Shown: piece after piece, positions 26,559 through 34,735 of the stretch
How the letters are laid out: every line of letters starts with the position of its first letter
Position numbering within the stretch: position 1 is the first letter of the stretch
Assembly (NCBI GenBank): GCA_013141455.1
Contig: JABFQW010000104.1
Location: 1-34,735, forward strand
DNA: 34,735 nt
Direction: 5' to 3'
Origin: Bacteroidales bacterium
GTDB lineage: Bacteria; Bacteroidota; Bacteroidia; Bacteroidales; F082
The notes under the pieces: model-generated
The model's database searches: none
Told to the model about the DNA's origin: nothing
The model's input: the letters and a program-made list of their open reading frames with translations, nothing else
Translations under genes and position numbers: made by a program

Positions 26559-27015
26559 ATCGAGTCATGCGAGGGAATTTCACCCCTACATTCTCACGGA
26601 ACCGTGCTTGAAAGTCTCCCTTCACACGGCTCTTCATGTTAATAAATCACTCAAAATTAAATAATTTCAAGGATGTGCCAAAAACCAATAGGAACATGAA
26701 TTGGTTTGCCCCTTGTATTTGGTTTTCAGATATTACACTGATGATTTCTTGTTCAGGTCCTTTTCCAATTCATTCAGATTAGTAACCGTGCATTTCTCTC
26801 CAGATTCGTAGTGCACTTCGTAGGGATTAGGTTATGAACCTGTTAAAAACAGAAAAAACAACTTCAAAGTATCAAAGAACGATTATCTGAATCTTCAATA
26901 AGCCAACCAAAACCCAATCCAATTTCCATAACAAAAGTTCAAGGTCAGGATATAGTTCAACTGGGTGTTCATAGCCTGTCCCGGCAGCATGACGGGGCTG
27001 GGGAGTGCCGACCAC
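26559..27015 (-). ncRNA. ORF-less group II intron relic
   Basis: On the minus strand, 26632-26599 form a perfect 34-nt domain V: an 8-bp lower stem with the AGC triad, a 2-nt AG bulge, a 6-bp upper stem (one G-T pair) and a GAGA tetraloop. Domain VI follows at 26598-26559, ending in the tail GACTCGAT, with the likely branch A near its third position. Upstream, 26967-26976 pairs with 26830-26839 at 9 of 10 positions, and CGGCA/TGCCG pair at 26982-27010, consistent with domain I folding. The 5' end near 27015 (GTGGTC) is a guess. There is no reverse transcriptase, and the length of about 457 nt is short, so it is probably internally deleted. It fills most of the 559-bp gap at 26486-27044. Confidence 0.72.
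26599..26632 (-). ncRNA. Group II intron domain V
   Basis: Read on the minus strand this is exactly 34 nt and pairs as 8 + 6 bp with a GAGA tetraloop and a 2-nt AG bulge. The catalytic AGC is at positions 2-4. Closely similar domain V sequences occur in group II introns known to me. This is the most certain part of the relic. Confidence 0.88.
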
Positions 27016-27044
27016 ATAATGCCCTTAGCAGTTTTTTTTTGTTA

Positions 27045-28655
27045 TCAATACTTAATAACTTTAACACAAGCTGATTTTCCTTCGTCAGGAAATATCATTA
27101 GGAAATAGAGCCCGACGGGCCCATCTATTTTAAGATGAGCAGTTTGCATATTTTCAAAACTCTTACTTGAAATTGACTGTCCATGATTATTCAGGATTTT
27201 TATATGCACTTTAGTGCAAAACTTCCCCAGGTCGATAGAAACAGCTTCATTGGTTGGATTAGGGCTAAGCTTTATTTTACTGCCAAAATCATTTTCAGAA
27301 ATGCTCGAGAAGTCAGGTTTAAAAAAGTAAACTGCCCCGGCAGACTCCAGTGAATCTGCATCAATCGCATCTGTGTTTACATTATTGGCTCCTGCTAATG
27401 CATAATTATCCTCTATAGTAACTGAGATACCAAGATTGTTTATCATACTTCTTTTAGAGGCAACAATTTTTCTTCCAAACAACCAGTTGCCGGTATTGCT
27501 CTCTTTATAATAGATATAAGCCGCACCTGCTTTTGGCACATATTTTACACCATCTTCGTTTAAACAATTCCCAGGCACACCTACTATCGCATAGTTATTA
27601 TGTATATCCACAGAGGTACCATAATCATCACCTATTAACCGGTCAAATGCACATGCTTTAAATACGAGCATCCAATTACCATTATTCTGTCGTTCAAAAA
27701 AACAAACTGAGCCCGCATTTTCAAGTGGATTCCAACCATTGGGATCAACATTAGCATAACGAGCGCCCACAATAACAGAGTTTTCGTAAATAGATACTGC
27801 ATTGCCAAATTCAGCCCTTTTCTCTCTATGCAAATCCACAAGTTTTTGCTTTTGTGTCCAATTACCACTATTATCTTTTTCAAAAACATATGCCGAACCT
27901 GCATCATCTAAAGAGTTTTCTCCTTCTTCATCCATATTATCATGTAATGCCCCCACAATTAAAATTTTGTCGTGTATTGAAACTGAGAAACCAAAATTAT
28001 CAGATTCCTGACGATCGGATGCCACTATTTTCTGAGTTTCAACCCAAACCCCATTTTCATTCCTTCTATATATATATGCGGCTCCGGCGCTACCTACACT
28101 ATTTCCGGAAGCATCTTTATTCTCAAAGTATGCACCTACAATTGCGTAATTTCCATAAATGGATACCGAAGACCCAAAACGTGCAAATTCTGCACGGTCG
28201 GATGCTGCGATTTTTTGCACCTCTATCCAGTTCCCGCCATGATCTCTTTCGTAGATATATGCAGCTCCGGCCCATTGTTTATAGTGCTCTCCATGCTCAT
28301 CTTCATCAGCAAGTTGCGCCCCAACAATGGCATAGTCACCACTAATCGATACCATTTCACCAAACCAATTGTTTGTATCTCTGTCAGACGCTACAATAAC
28401 TGCCGCTTCAAACCAACTATCATCTACTCCCTTTTCAAATATATAGGCAGCACCCTCATCATAATAGGGGTTGTCAAAAGTACCTTCACCAGGTGCACTT
28501 ATTATAACATAGTTACCGCTAAGTGAAGATGAGTATCCAAAATTAGCCTTTGGACTTCTATCAGAAGCTACTATTTTATTTAACTCCAACCAATTTTGGG
28601 TGTTTGCTTGAAATGCAATAAGCGATATGATTATAAGAATTGAAAACTTTTTCAT
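27045..28655 (-). CDS. T9SS-sorted FG-GAP seven-repeat propeller protein
   Basis: The 536-residue product has a signal peptide (about 1-19) and seven FG-GAP-type repeats of about 60 residues. Each begins with a variant of KIVASDR, then FGxSVSI and YAIVGA, ending in AGAAYIYER and GNW. Seven repeats fit an integrin-alpha-like seven-bladed propeller. The C-terminal part (about 455-536) is a T9SS sorting domain (IKLSPNPTNEAVSIDL, then GPVGLYFLMIF). Export to the cell surface is expected. Asp-rich loops (such as DEDEHGE and DEEGEN) could bind calcium, as in integrins. It is the second gene of a tandem pair, 35 nt after its paralogue. Confidence 0.93.
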   Translation of the reverse strand: MKKFSILIIISLIAFQANTQNWLELNKIVASDRSPKANFGYSSSLSGNYVIISAPGEGTFDNPYYDEGAAYIFEKGVDDSWFEAAVIVASDRDTNNWFGEMVSISGDYAIVGAQLADEDEHGEHYKQWAGAAYIYERDHGGNWIEVQKIAASDRAEFARFGSSVSIYGNYAIVGAYFENKDASGNSVGSAGAAYIYRRNENGVWVETQKIVASDRQESDNFGFSVSIHDKILIVGALHDNMDEEGENSLDDAGSAYVFEKDNSGNWTQKQKLVDLHREKRAEFGNAVSIYENSVIVGARYANVDPNGWNPLENAGSVCFFERQNNGNWMLVFKACAFDRLIGDDYGTSVDIHNNYAIVGVPGNCLNEDGVKYVPKAGAAYIYYKESNTGNWLFGRKIVASKRSMINNLGISVTIEDNYALAGANNVNTDAIDADSLESAGAVYFFKPDFSSISENDFGSKIKLSPNPTNEAVSIDLGKFCTKVHIKILNNHGQSISSKSFENMQTAHLKIDGPVGLYFLMIFPDEGKSACVKVIKY

Positions 28656-28690
28656 TGATACTTGTGGTTTGATGACAAATAATGATGAAC

Positions 28691-30334
28691 TTATTGTTTC
28701 ATCACTTTAATTATTGATGAAACATTATCAATTGATTTTAACTCGACAAGATATAACCCTTTTGGGCCTTCTAAATCAAAAGAAATATGCTGGCTCGAAA
28801 CGAATTGTTGGGTGTATATGAGTTTGCCATGTATATTTCTAACAGATATTTCTGTTATAAAATTTACATCCCCAAGATCAATATTTACTCTTGTACATGT
28901 GGGATTTGGAAATAAATAAATAAGTTTTTCCGGCTTATTCTCTTTTAAACCAATAGTTCCGTTTTGAAAAAAGTAGGCAGAACCAGCATCGGTTATTGAA
29001 ATTAACCCAGATTCATCCTTATCATCTTTTAAAGCCCCAACGATACAATTAGATCCACTTATTGCAACAGCTTCACCGAAATCGTCACAATAGCTTCTAT
29101 CAGAAGCTACAATTTTTTGTACCTCATTCCAGTTTCCTTCTTCTTCCCTTTTAAATAAATAAGCGGCACCAGCATGTTCTCTTTCATTCTCATTATTGGT
29201 GTCGGTTTCATTGTAATTAGATGATGCTAATATATAATCTCCACTTATCGATACTGAGTTGCCAAACGAGTCGTATTCATGATAATCATGTGTGGATATT
29301 TTTTTTGTTTCTTCCCAAAAACCATCTCCAGTTCTGTCAAAAATATAGGCCGCACCAACCCTGTAAATCCAATCACCACCTTCGTAATGCACTTGTTTAT
29401 CAGGAGCACCTACCACAATTGTAGTATTATCAATGGCTACTGAAAATCCAAAATTATCATATGCCTCCCGATCACTGTGAACTATTTTTTGTGTCTGCGA
29501 CCAGTTTCCGGTTTCATTTCTTTCAAAAATATAAGCTGATCCCGCATTCAGTTTAGTGTATTCACCATTTTCATCTTCGCTTTCTTCATGTGCGGTAACA
29601 ACTAAATAATTATCACTGATTGCCACCTTATAACCGAATTCATCGTACGAACTTCTGTCAGAAGCAACAATCTTTTGAATTTCGTTCCAATGACCTGATT
29701 CATCTTTTTCAAAAATATATGCTGCACCTGCCCGTTCCATCCAAACATCACTATCTGAATTGGTAGGGTTGAAAACGGATCCAATAACTGCGTACTTGCC
29801 GCTAATAGCAACTGACCAGCCAAAAAAGCTGTACTCCTTCCTGTCAGATGCCACTATTTTTTGAGTCTGTTTCCATATCCCTGACTCATCGTTTTCAAAT
29901 ATGTATGCAGAACCTGCACGGTCCTTTGGATTTCCATTATTTGCATCATCTGAGTCATCAACTGTACCTACAATTGCATAATTATTACCTATAGTAACCG
30001 AAATTCCAAATAAGTCCTTCTTTTCTTTATCACTTGCCACAAACCTCTGTATTTGTATCCAATCGCCATTCTTATCACGGTGGTAAAGAAAAGCTGATCC
30101 GGCATCTTCAAGCACGAATCCTCCATCAACGGGTACATTGTAATAGGGTGCTCCAACTAATGCAAAGGCGCCACTAATCGCAACATCCCTTCCAAAATAA
30201 TCATCCATATTTCTGTCTGAAGCTACTCTTTTACTGGCTTGGAACCAATTTTGACCAGTTGAGTTGAGGTATAAAATACAAAAGAGTATAAAAAAGAAGG
30301 CTTTCTTTCTTGGGTTAAATAAACACTGTTTCAT
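28691..30334 (-). CDS. T9SS-sorted FG-GAP seven-repeat propeller protein, paralogue
   Basis: The 547-residue product has a signal peptide (about 1-28). It has seven repeats with the same KIVASDR start, FGxSVAISG core and AGSAYIFER end as its neighbour, and a T9SS sorting domain (LIYLFPNPTCTRVNIDL, then GPKGLYLVELK). Identity to the 27045 gene is clear by eye but not close, so the duplication is old. The loops carry Asp- and Glu-rich stretches such as DSDDANNG and DENGE. The 35-nt gap between stop and start suggests co-transcription. No catalytic motif is seen; an adhesive or ligand-binding surface role is likely. Confidence 0.93.
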   Translation of the reverse strand: MKQCLFNPRKKAFFFILFCILYLNSTGQNWFQASKRVASDRNMDDYFGRDVAISGAFALVGAPYYNVPVDGGFVLEDAGSAFLYHRDKNGDWIQIQRFVASDKEKKDLFGISVTIGNNYAIVGTVDDSDDANNGNPKDRAGSAYIFENDESGIWKQTQKIVASDRKEYSFFGWSVAISGKYAVIGSVFNPTNSDSDVWMERAGAAYIFEKDESGHWNEIQKIVASDRSSYDEFGYKVAISDNYLVVTAHEESEDENGEYTKLNAGSAYIFERNETGNWSQTQKIVHSDREAYDNFGFSVAIDNTTIVVGAPDKQVHYEGGDWIYRVGAAYIFDRTGDGFWEETKKISTHDYHEYDSFGNSVSISGDYILASSNYNETDTNNENEREHAGAAYLFKREEEGNWNEVQKIVASDRSYCDDFGEAVAISGSNCIVGALKDDKDESGLISITDAGSAYFFQNGTIGLKENKPEKLIYLFPNPTCTRVNIDLGDVNFITEISVRNIHGKLIYTQQFVSSQHISFDLEGPKGLYLVELKSIDNVSSIIKVMKQ

Positions 30335-30685
30335 TTATTTGGTTTGAAATGCTATTTGAATTACTAGAGAAGATTATAAAAACTAATTGAATGAAGTGGT
30401 ATAAAATTAAAATATATATCCAAACAATAATCCTCTTATGCCTATTTATATTCATTATTGTTTCCATTAAGTTTTCCTGTTTTACAAATACATTGGAAAT
30501 ATGGCACCGAAATGTTTATTGTTTGGTGATTACGGCAATTCGTTTTCTGTCTTTTACAGAATTAGCATGACAGTTTTTTTCAATGGGCAATTTATTAATG
30601 TCGATAGATGGTTGTTAAATATTGCATTACTGTTGCAAAATTTAAATGCAAGAAAAAGAAAACCATTGTTATAACTTTTTGAAGG
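30335..30685. other. 351-bp AT-rich gap
   Basis: Between the first FG-GAP gene and the end of the mevalonate operon I see only a weak small frame (30391-30570). No clear terminator follows the mevalonate kinase stop at 30686. Confidence 0.5.
30391..30570 (+). CDS. Possible 59-residue membrane peptide
   Basis: An ATG-to-TGA frame of 59 codons encodes a basic start and a strongly hydrophobic helix (TIILLCLFIFIIVSI), then a short tail with three Cys or His residues. A single-pass membrane peptide could be real. But AT-rich DNA often encodes hydrophobic runs by chance, and there is no ribosome site or partner gene. It is on the strand opposite to its neighbours. Confidence 0.2.
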   Translation: MKWYKIKIYIQTIILLCLFIFIIVSIKFSCFTNTLEIWHRNVYCLVITAIRFLSFTELA

Positions 30686-31600
30686 TTAATTCAATGGGAT
30701 CACTTCAAAATTATCAGCAATGTTTTGTAACGAAGTTTCATCGGTAGTGAAAACTAACAAATATCCTCCACCGCCCGAACCGCAGAGTTTCATGAAGTAA
30801 TTTGCCGAATCGGCGCCTTGCTTCCAGAAACTACGCATCTCATCAGGTACCATAGGTTCAAAATAATTCAGTTCAAAGGTGGAAATCGTTTTCATTGCCT
30901 CAAAAAACAAGTCTGATTCACCATTCCTGAAATGCTGAATAGTCTGATTTACGGCCGGAATAAACAGATCGCGTAGTTTCTTAAAGAAACTGTAATGGTG
31001 AAGCTGAGCCTCAAAATGGCGCATCAGTTTTGTCGTCTCGCGTGGTAGTTTCGTATCAATAAGATATACCTGAATACCAGTGTTGGTATCCGACAATGGA
31101 TTTTCGATACAACGAATGTTACCATTTTCGTCAATCAACACCGTTTCACCCAAATAACAACTGATAGGATCGATTCCCGAACTGTTGCCATGAAAAAAAG
31201 CCTCCATACCGGCTAAAAAGGGTCGCAAATCATCGACCGACCGGGGCGTGTTATCGGTTGCATATCGTTGATAAACAGCCGCTACCAATGCTCCTGAACT
31301 ACCGGCGCCGTATCCTTGCGGTATGGTCGAACGAAAATATAATCCGGTTTCAAGTTCTTGTTTCATCAGCGAAAGATCAAGCATTTCGCAGTAATCGGCT
31401 TTCGTTTCGAGGAAACGGTGAAAATCGCGTAAATGGGTATTCGATTTTAAACTAAAACTTACTTCTTCGGATTGATCCATCCAGTCCCACTTCGCCGAAA
31501 CGCTCCGGAAAGGCACCACCAATCCCATCGAATTGCAAATCAGACTGTATTCGCCAAACAGCATGATTTTACCAAAGTATATGTCGGTTTGCCTGTTCAA
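30686..31600 (-). CDS. Mevalonate kinase (GHMP family)
   Basis: The 304-residue product has the GHMP-fold N-motif GKIMLFGEYS (10-19) and the phosphate-binding motif PQGYGAGSSGAL (94-105). HGNSSGIDPISCY includes Asp144, the likely catalytic base, and the C-terminal CGSGGGGYLLVF is motif 3. The reaction is mevalonate + ATP to 5-phosphomevalonate. It is the last gene of the mevalonate operon and overlaps the decarboxylase gene by ATGA (4 nt), which suggests coupled translation. The gene order alone makes the assignment likely; GHMP kinases are hard to tell apart by motif, so a swap of role with the GYDIA kinase is not excluded. Confidence 0.85.
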   Translation of the reverse strand: MNRQTDIYFGKIMLFGEYSLICNSMGLVVPFRSVSAKWDWMDQSEEVSFSLKSNTHLRDFHRFLETKADYCEMLDLSLMKQELETGLYFRSTIPQGYGAGSSGALVAAVYQRYATDNTPRSVDDLRPFLAGMEAFFHGNSSGIDPISCYLGETVLIDENGNIRCIENPLSDTNTGIQVYLIDTKLPRETTKLMRHFEAQLHHYSFFKKLRDLFIPAVNQTIQHFRNGESDLFFEAMKTISTFELNYFEPMVPDEMRSFWKQGADSANYFMKLCGSGGGGYLLVFTTDETSLQNIADNFEVIPLN

Positions 31601-32706
31601 AAGTCTGATATTGTTGATGATCCCATGCCTACCTTATCGTCGATCCATTGCCGTTCATGACAAAGCGGAAGTAATTCATTCGTTAAAAACTCAATAACCT
31701 GTTCACGATATTGGCCGGGATAAAGTAAATGGATATTAGGCCCGGCATCGAGGGTGAAACAAAGCGGAACCGCAGTTCGTTGCCTGTAATTCCTGATGAT
31801 CGCGATGGCTGACAATGTATTGGGTTGAAGCAAAATAAAAGAAGGTTCTGAGACCATCATCAACGCATGAAGCTGCATGGCTTCGGCTTCGGTTATCCGG
31901 ATAAACGCTTCCAGATCGCCTGTTTGCAGCACATTTAATAAGTTCGTGGTGTTGAGGTTTGCTTCATGATAGCGTTGTTTCGCATAAGGATTGGTTTCCA
32001 TAAGCGCATGACCTGCCCGGCTTGAAACTGATTTTACGCCACCATGTATAATCAGTATGCTGTCGTGGAAAGTTTTAAAAACCGGATGCAGTGTTTGTCC
32101 GAGCGGTAGCGCAATTTCGTCGCTGCTATTATTTATTGCCGCTGTGAATCCCCATTCGGCTGCATAAGGAAAAAATGAACGGGCAGCGCTTCCTGAACCG
32201 AGACGCGCCATAAACGAGGCTTTTTGGAGGTCGATATTGCTTGTGTAATTGCCTTTGATCTGTTGTTCGATAGCAAGCAAACAGGCCGCCAGTGCGCTCA
32301 TTGATGAAGCTGATGAAGCGATGCCGGAAGAATGAGGGAAGGTGTTGCGGCTTTCAATTGCGAAACTGAGCTGAGCAATAAACGGTAAATAAGGTAAAAG
32401 CTCCTGCAAATAATCCTGTACCTTTTTGCCAAACTGTGGTGATTCGTGCCCCTCGAAAAGGAAGGTGAACGTCGGTTCTGACCCTGTTTTGGTGGTCAAC
32501 ACACTGACTTTTGTTTCCGTGCGCGACTTTTCAAGTGTCAAACTGATCGAAGGGTTGTTAGGAAGCTGGTTTCCATGCTTGCCCCAATATTTTACGAGAG
32601 CGATATTCGATGGACATTGCCAGCTCACACAAGCCTCAAAATTTTCGTTTCGGCTGAGGATTACAGCATCCCGAATATATTTTTCATGAAGGGTTTCGTT
32701 AGGCAT
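31597..32706 (-). CDS. mvaD: Diphosphomevalonate decarboxylase
   Basis: The 369-residue product carries the family signatures: PSNIALVKYWGKHGNQLPNN (33-52), the glycine-rich PHSSGIASSAS (124-134), GSGSAARS (170-177), KSVSSRAGHALM and FTLDAGPN with the catalytic Asp320. It converts diphosphomevalonate and ATP to isopentenyl diphosphate, CO2 and ADP, the last step of the pathway. It begins 4 nt after the GYDIA kinase stop and overlaps the mevalonate kinase gene by 4 nt. The N-terminus has about 28 residues more than many bacterial homologues, but no closer ATG in the right place exists. Confidence 0.95.
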   Translation of the reverse strand: MPNETLHEKYIRDAVILSRNENFEACVSWQCPSNIALVKYWGKHGNQLPNNPSISLTLEKSRTETKVSVLTTKTGSEPTFTFLFEGHESPQFGKKVQDYLQELLPYLPFIAQLSFAIESRNTFPHSSGIASSASSMSALAACLLAIEQQIKGNYTSNIDLQKASFMARLGSGSAARSFFPYAAEWGFTAAINNSSDEIALPLGQTLHPVFKTFHDSILIIHGGVKSVSSRAGHALMETNPYAKQRYHEANLNTTNLLNVLQTGDLEAFIRITEAEAMQLHALMMVSEPSFILLQPNTLSAIAIIRNYRQRTAVPLCFTLDAGPNIHLLYPGQYREQVIEFLTNELLPLCHERQWIDDKVGMGSSTISDF

Positions 32707-32710
32707 ATTT

Positions 32711-33643
32711 TCAGCGTATCAGATCATTGTATTTAAACACGGTGTGTATTCCTCTGGCCGCAAAGTAATCGGTGAGTCCAGTGAATGATTGTTCGGTCAT
32801 CGCCAGAAAAAAATCGCCACCCCAGGCGCCAAGAGATTTGATGTGTCCTTCGAAACCGGGAAAAACGGTTTTCAATGGTGGACGCTCCAACAAGTTGCCA
32901 ATCAGCCTTTCATGTTTATCCATGAGCGAACAAAATTCACGAAACGAAGTTGTAATGGTGGCTTGTTCGGTAATCTCATTTACGCTATTGATGGCGTCTC
33001 CGAGGTCATTTTCCCCGGTTTTTTGGTTAAACCTGATAATTTCAGCAGCGGAATCCTGTTTCTTACCCTGGTAAACGAAAAATAACTTATCGCGAAACAC
33101 GGGTTCAAAATCGACCGTATAAATGATGGGGCGCATTGTTTTTAACTGAAAATGCAAAGGTTTTTCAGTCAGGGCACAGGCAATATCATAACCCGAACCA
33201 CCAATCGACAGGTTCAACAGGGTAAATGGATCAACATCAGCCCAACGCGAAAGGTTTGCGATGAGTGTTGAGCTGCTGCCGAAACCCCACTCTGGTTCAA
33301 AATCGAGCCTGGTTTTAAACTGATACGAATATCTTCCGTCGAAGATTGCAGGATTCAATTGTTGCAATGTCAACAGAATGAGTTGTAACCTGGCCGATCT
33401 TTCGCGGTCTGTTGTGCCAATGATATCTAATGAGGGAAGTTCGAAAGAGGTTTTAAACCACAATTCGTGCGGACCAAATGCAAACCAAAGCAGGTTTGGG
33501 TGACCGTCGTTATCCGTTGCTTTTATTTCGAGAGATTGGCCCTTACTTAGCGGGATGGCCAATGCCTTAGCTCCCCGCATAACGAGGTACTCACCCGTAA
33601 GCAAAAGTTTTCCGTTTGACCTGAAGTGCAACGATTTGTCCAC
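32711..33643 (-). CDS. GYDIA-family GHMP kinase, likely phosphomevalonate kinase
   Basis: The 310-residue product starts with GTG (33643-33641), 1 nt after the HMG-CoA reductase stop. It has the GHMP N-motif GKLLLTGEYLVMRG (11-24), GFGSSSTL (120-127), the GYDIA motif that names the family (151-155) and GAWGGDFFL (272-280). GHMP kinases phosphorylate small alcohols or phosphates with ATP. In this operon the missing step between mevalonate kinase and the decarboxylase is phosphomevalonate kinase, and this gene sits in the right place to supply it. That function is inference; GYDIA kinases are not biochemically settled as far as I know. Confidence 0.88.
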   Translation of the reverse strand: MDKSLHFRSNGKLLLTGEYLVMRGAKALAIPLSKGQSLEIKATDNDGHPNLLWFAFGPHELWFKTSFELPSLDIIGTTDRERSARLQLILLTLQQLNPAIFDGRYSYQFKTRLDFEPEWGFGSSSTLIANLSRWADVDPFTLLNLSIGGSGYDIACALTEKPLHFQLKTMRPIIYTVDFEPVFRDKLFFVYQGKKQDSAAEIIRFNQKTGENDLGDAINSVNEITEQATITTSFREFCSLMDKHERLIGNLLERPPLKTVFPGFEGHIKSLGAWGGDFFLAMTEQSFTGLTDYFAARGIHTVFKYNDLIR

Positions 33644-33644
33644 C

Positions 33645-34735
33645 TTATCTTCGAATGGATGCTATATATTGACCCACGCTCGAGAATGAAACCTTCTGAT
33701 CTTTGAAATGCTCCACTGCTGCCGATTTTTCCTCATCGTTGGCCTTGAAATGATTGAGGATATTAAACAGGTGCATCTTCATGTGACCGGCCTGTATTCC
33801 TTTGGTGGTGAGTGATTTCACTGCCGAGAAATTGTTGGCTAATCCCATCACCGAAGCAATCATCATCAACTCGGGTGCCGTTGGATTTCCAAGCAGGTGA
33901 AGCGATTGTTTTGCCAGCGGGTGTAAGGCGGTGAGCCCTCCCACGGTACCAAGCGCCAACGGAACTTCAAGGATAAAACGGAAGATATCGTTTTCGATCT
34001 CGACACGCGAAAGGCTCTCATATTGCCCGTTACGTGAGGCGTAGGTATGGCCCGCTGCCTCTATCGCCCTGAAATCATTACCGGTAGCGATGGCAACAGC
34101 ATCGATGCCGTTATAAATACCTTTGTTGTGGGTTGTTGCCCGGTACATATCGACCTGAGCAATCTTAACTGCTTTCTCAAATTTACGGGCAAACTGTTCC
34201 CCGGTGAGTCGTTCGTCCACATTGTCGAGTTCGCTGAGCTTGCATTCAACCCAGGTTTTCACCACACATTCGGGGGTGTAGTTGGATAAAATGGCCATGA
34301 TGATCTCACATTGCCTTTCATCATTGGTTAACTGATATTGTTCGGCAAGGAATATTTTCAACGATTGACCGAATTCTTCGAGTACCGAATTGATGAAGTT
34401 GGCGCCCATCGAATCTTTCGTTTCAAAATGTGCACGTAACTGGTAATAATGCTCAATTTTGTCGGTCATGTCGATGAGTTCGATTTTTACAATCCCGCCG
34501 CCACGCTTTTCCATATTGGCGGTAATTGGCTTCACATCTTCAATCAGTCGCGATTTTATGGCGGGTAAAAGCGTGAAGAGCGTATGTGGCTCACCTGCCC
34601 AGCTAAAATGAACCTGTCCTACTTTTATCGTGTCGATAACCTCGGAATGAAAACCACCTCTCTCGCTCCAGAATTTTGCCGCCGACGAGGCAGCAGCCAC
34701 TACCGAACTTTCTTCGATAACCATTGGGACAAGGT
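33645..34735 (-). CDS. mvaA: Class II hydroxymethylglutaryl-CoA reductase, N-terminus outside window
   Basis: The frame stays open to the window edge. Upstream of the first visible Met (34724) the codons read LVP, giving LVPMVIEESSVVAAAS, which matches the class II enzyme around its catalytic Glu. So the true start lies beyond 34735 and roughly 60-80 N-terminal residues are missing. Counting from that Met, the catalytic residues are visible: Glu (IEESS), Lys201 in THNKGIYNG, Asp217 in ATGNDFR and His314 in GIQAGHM. The enzyme reduces HMG-CoA to mevalonate with NAD(P)H. It is followed after 1 nt by the GYDIA kinase gene. Confidence 0.94.
   Translation of the reverse strand, partial: LVPMVIEESSVVAAASSAAKFWSERGGFHSEVIDTIKVGQVHFSWAGEPHTLFTLLPAIKSRLIEDVKPITANMEKRGGGIVKIELIDMTDKIEHYYQLRAHFETKDSMGANFINSVLEEFGQSLKIFLAEQYQLTNDERQCEIIMAILSNYTPECVVKTWVECKLSELDNVDERLTGEQFARKFEKAVKIAQVDMYRATTHNKGIYNGIDAVAIATGNDFRAIEAAGHTYASRNGQYESLSRVEIENDIFRFILEVPLALGTVGGLTALHPLAKQSLHLLGNPTAPELMMIASVMGLANNFSAVKSLTTKGIQAGHMKMHLFNILNHFKANDEEKSAAVEHFKDQKVSFSSVGQYIASIRR

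Noticed and set aside
26640-26980. Remnant of an intron-encoded reverse transcriptase
   Set aside because: All frames on the minus strand are interrupted and none shows RT motifs such as the YADD box.
27854-28345. 163-codon plus-strand frame opposite the FG-GAP gene
   Set aside because: The repeat-rich gene on the other strand explains its length; its product is His- and Arg-rich without a recognisable domain.

Overview
The window looks like chromosomal DNA of a Bacteroidetes (Bacteroidota) bacterium, probably Bacteroidales- or Marinilabiliales-like; this assignment is inference. The signs are moderate GC, a TonB receptor paired with a DUF4249 lipoprotein, type IX secretion (T9SS) C-terminal sorting domains, TPR-fused sensor kinases, LytTR regulation, few Shine-Dalgarno sites and several matches to the Bacteroidetes -7 promoter element TAnnTTTG. 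No rRNA, tRNA or CRISPR array was seen. The only mobile-type elements are a REPIN-like inverted pair of double hairpins (about 775-945) and a short intron-like relic whose domain V fits the group II fold exactly (26559-27015).

Left part (1-9918): a truncated secreted protein; the REPIN-like element; a DUF4249 lipoprotein and TonB-dependent receptor pair; an unknown secreted protein; a two-gene envelope operon (secreted protein and coiled-coil lipoprotein) ending at a strong terminator; a tightly coupled pair of an Elp3-like radical SAM enzyme and a DUF6873 (GME-fold) protein; and an MltF-type lytic transglycosylase lipoprotein.

Middle part (10183-22762): an outer-membrane barrel protein with a large Ig-like lipoprotein, closed by a 44-bp perfect palindrome; an orphan TPR histidine kinase; an unknown secreted protein; an amidohydrolase; a minus-strand pair of a small T9SS protein and a secreted beta-sandwich protein with its own terminator; a divergently read TPR-LytS kinase and LytTR response regulator; and a small lipoprotein.

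Right part (23129-34735): three large minus-strand T9SS cargo proteins built from beta-propeller repeats. The first has 14 apparent blades plus tandem Ig-like modules; the other two are seven-repeat FG-GAP paralogues side by side. The group II relic lies between the first and the other two. The window ends in a compact mevalonate operon read leftwards: HMG-CoA reductase (N-terminus outside the window), a GYDIA-family GHMP kinase, diphosphomevalonate decarboxylase and mevalonate kinase, with 1-4 nt gaps or overlaps. Together these would take HMG-CoA to isopentenyl diphosphate if the GYDIA kinase supplies the phosphomevalonate kinase step.

No single gene cluster here is clearly a new system. 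The best leads are the radical SAM/DUF6873 pair, the ORF-less group II relic, the REPIN-like element and the mevalonate operon with its unusual kinase.
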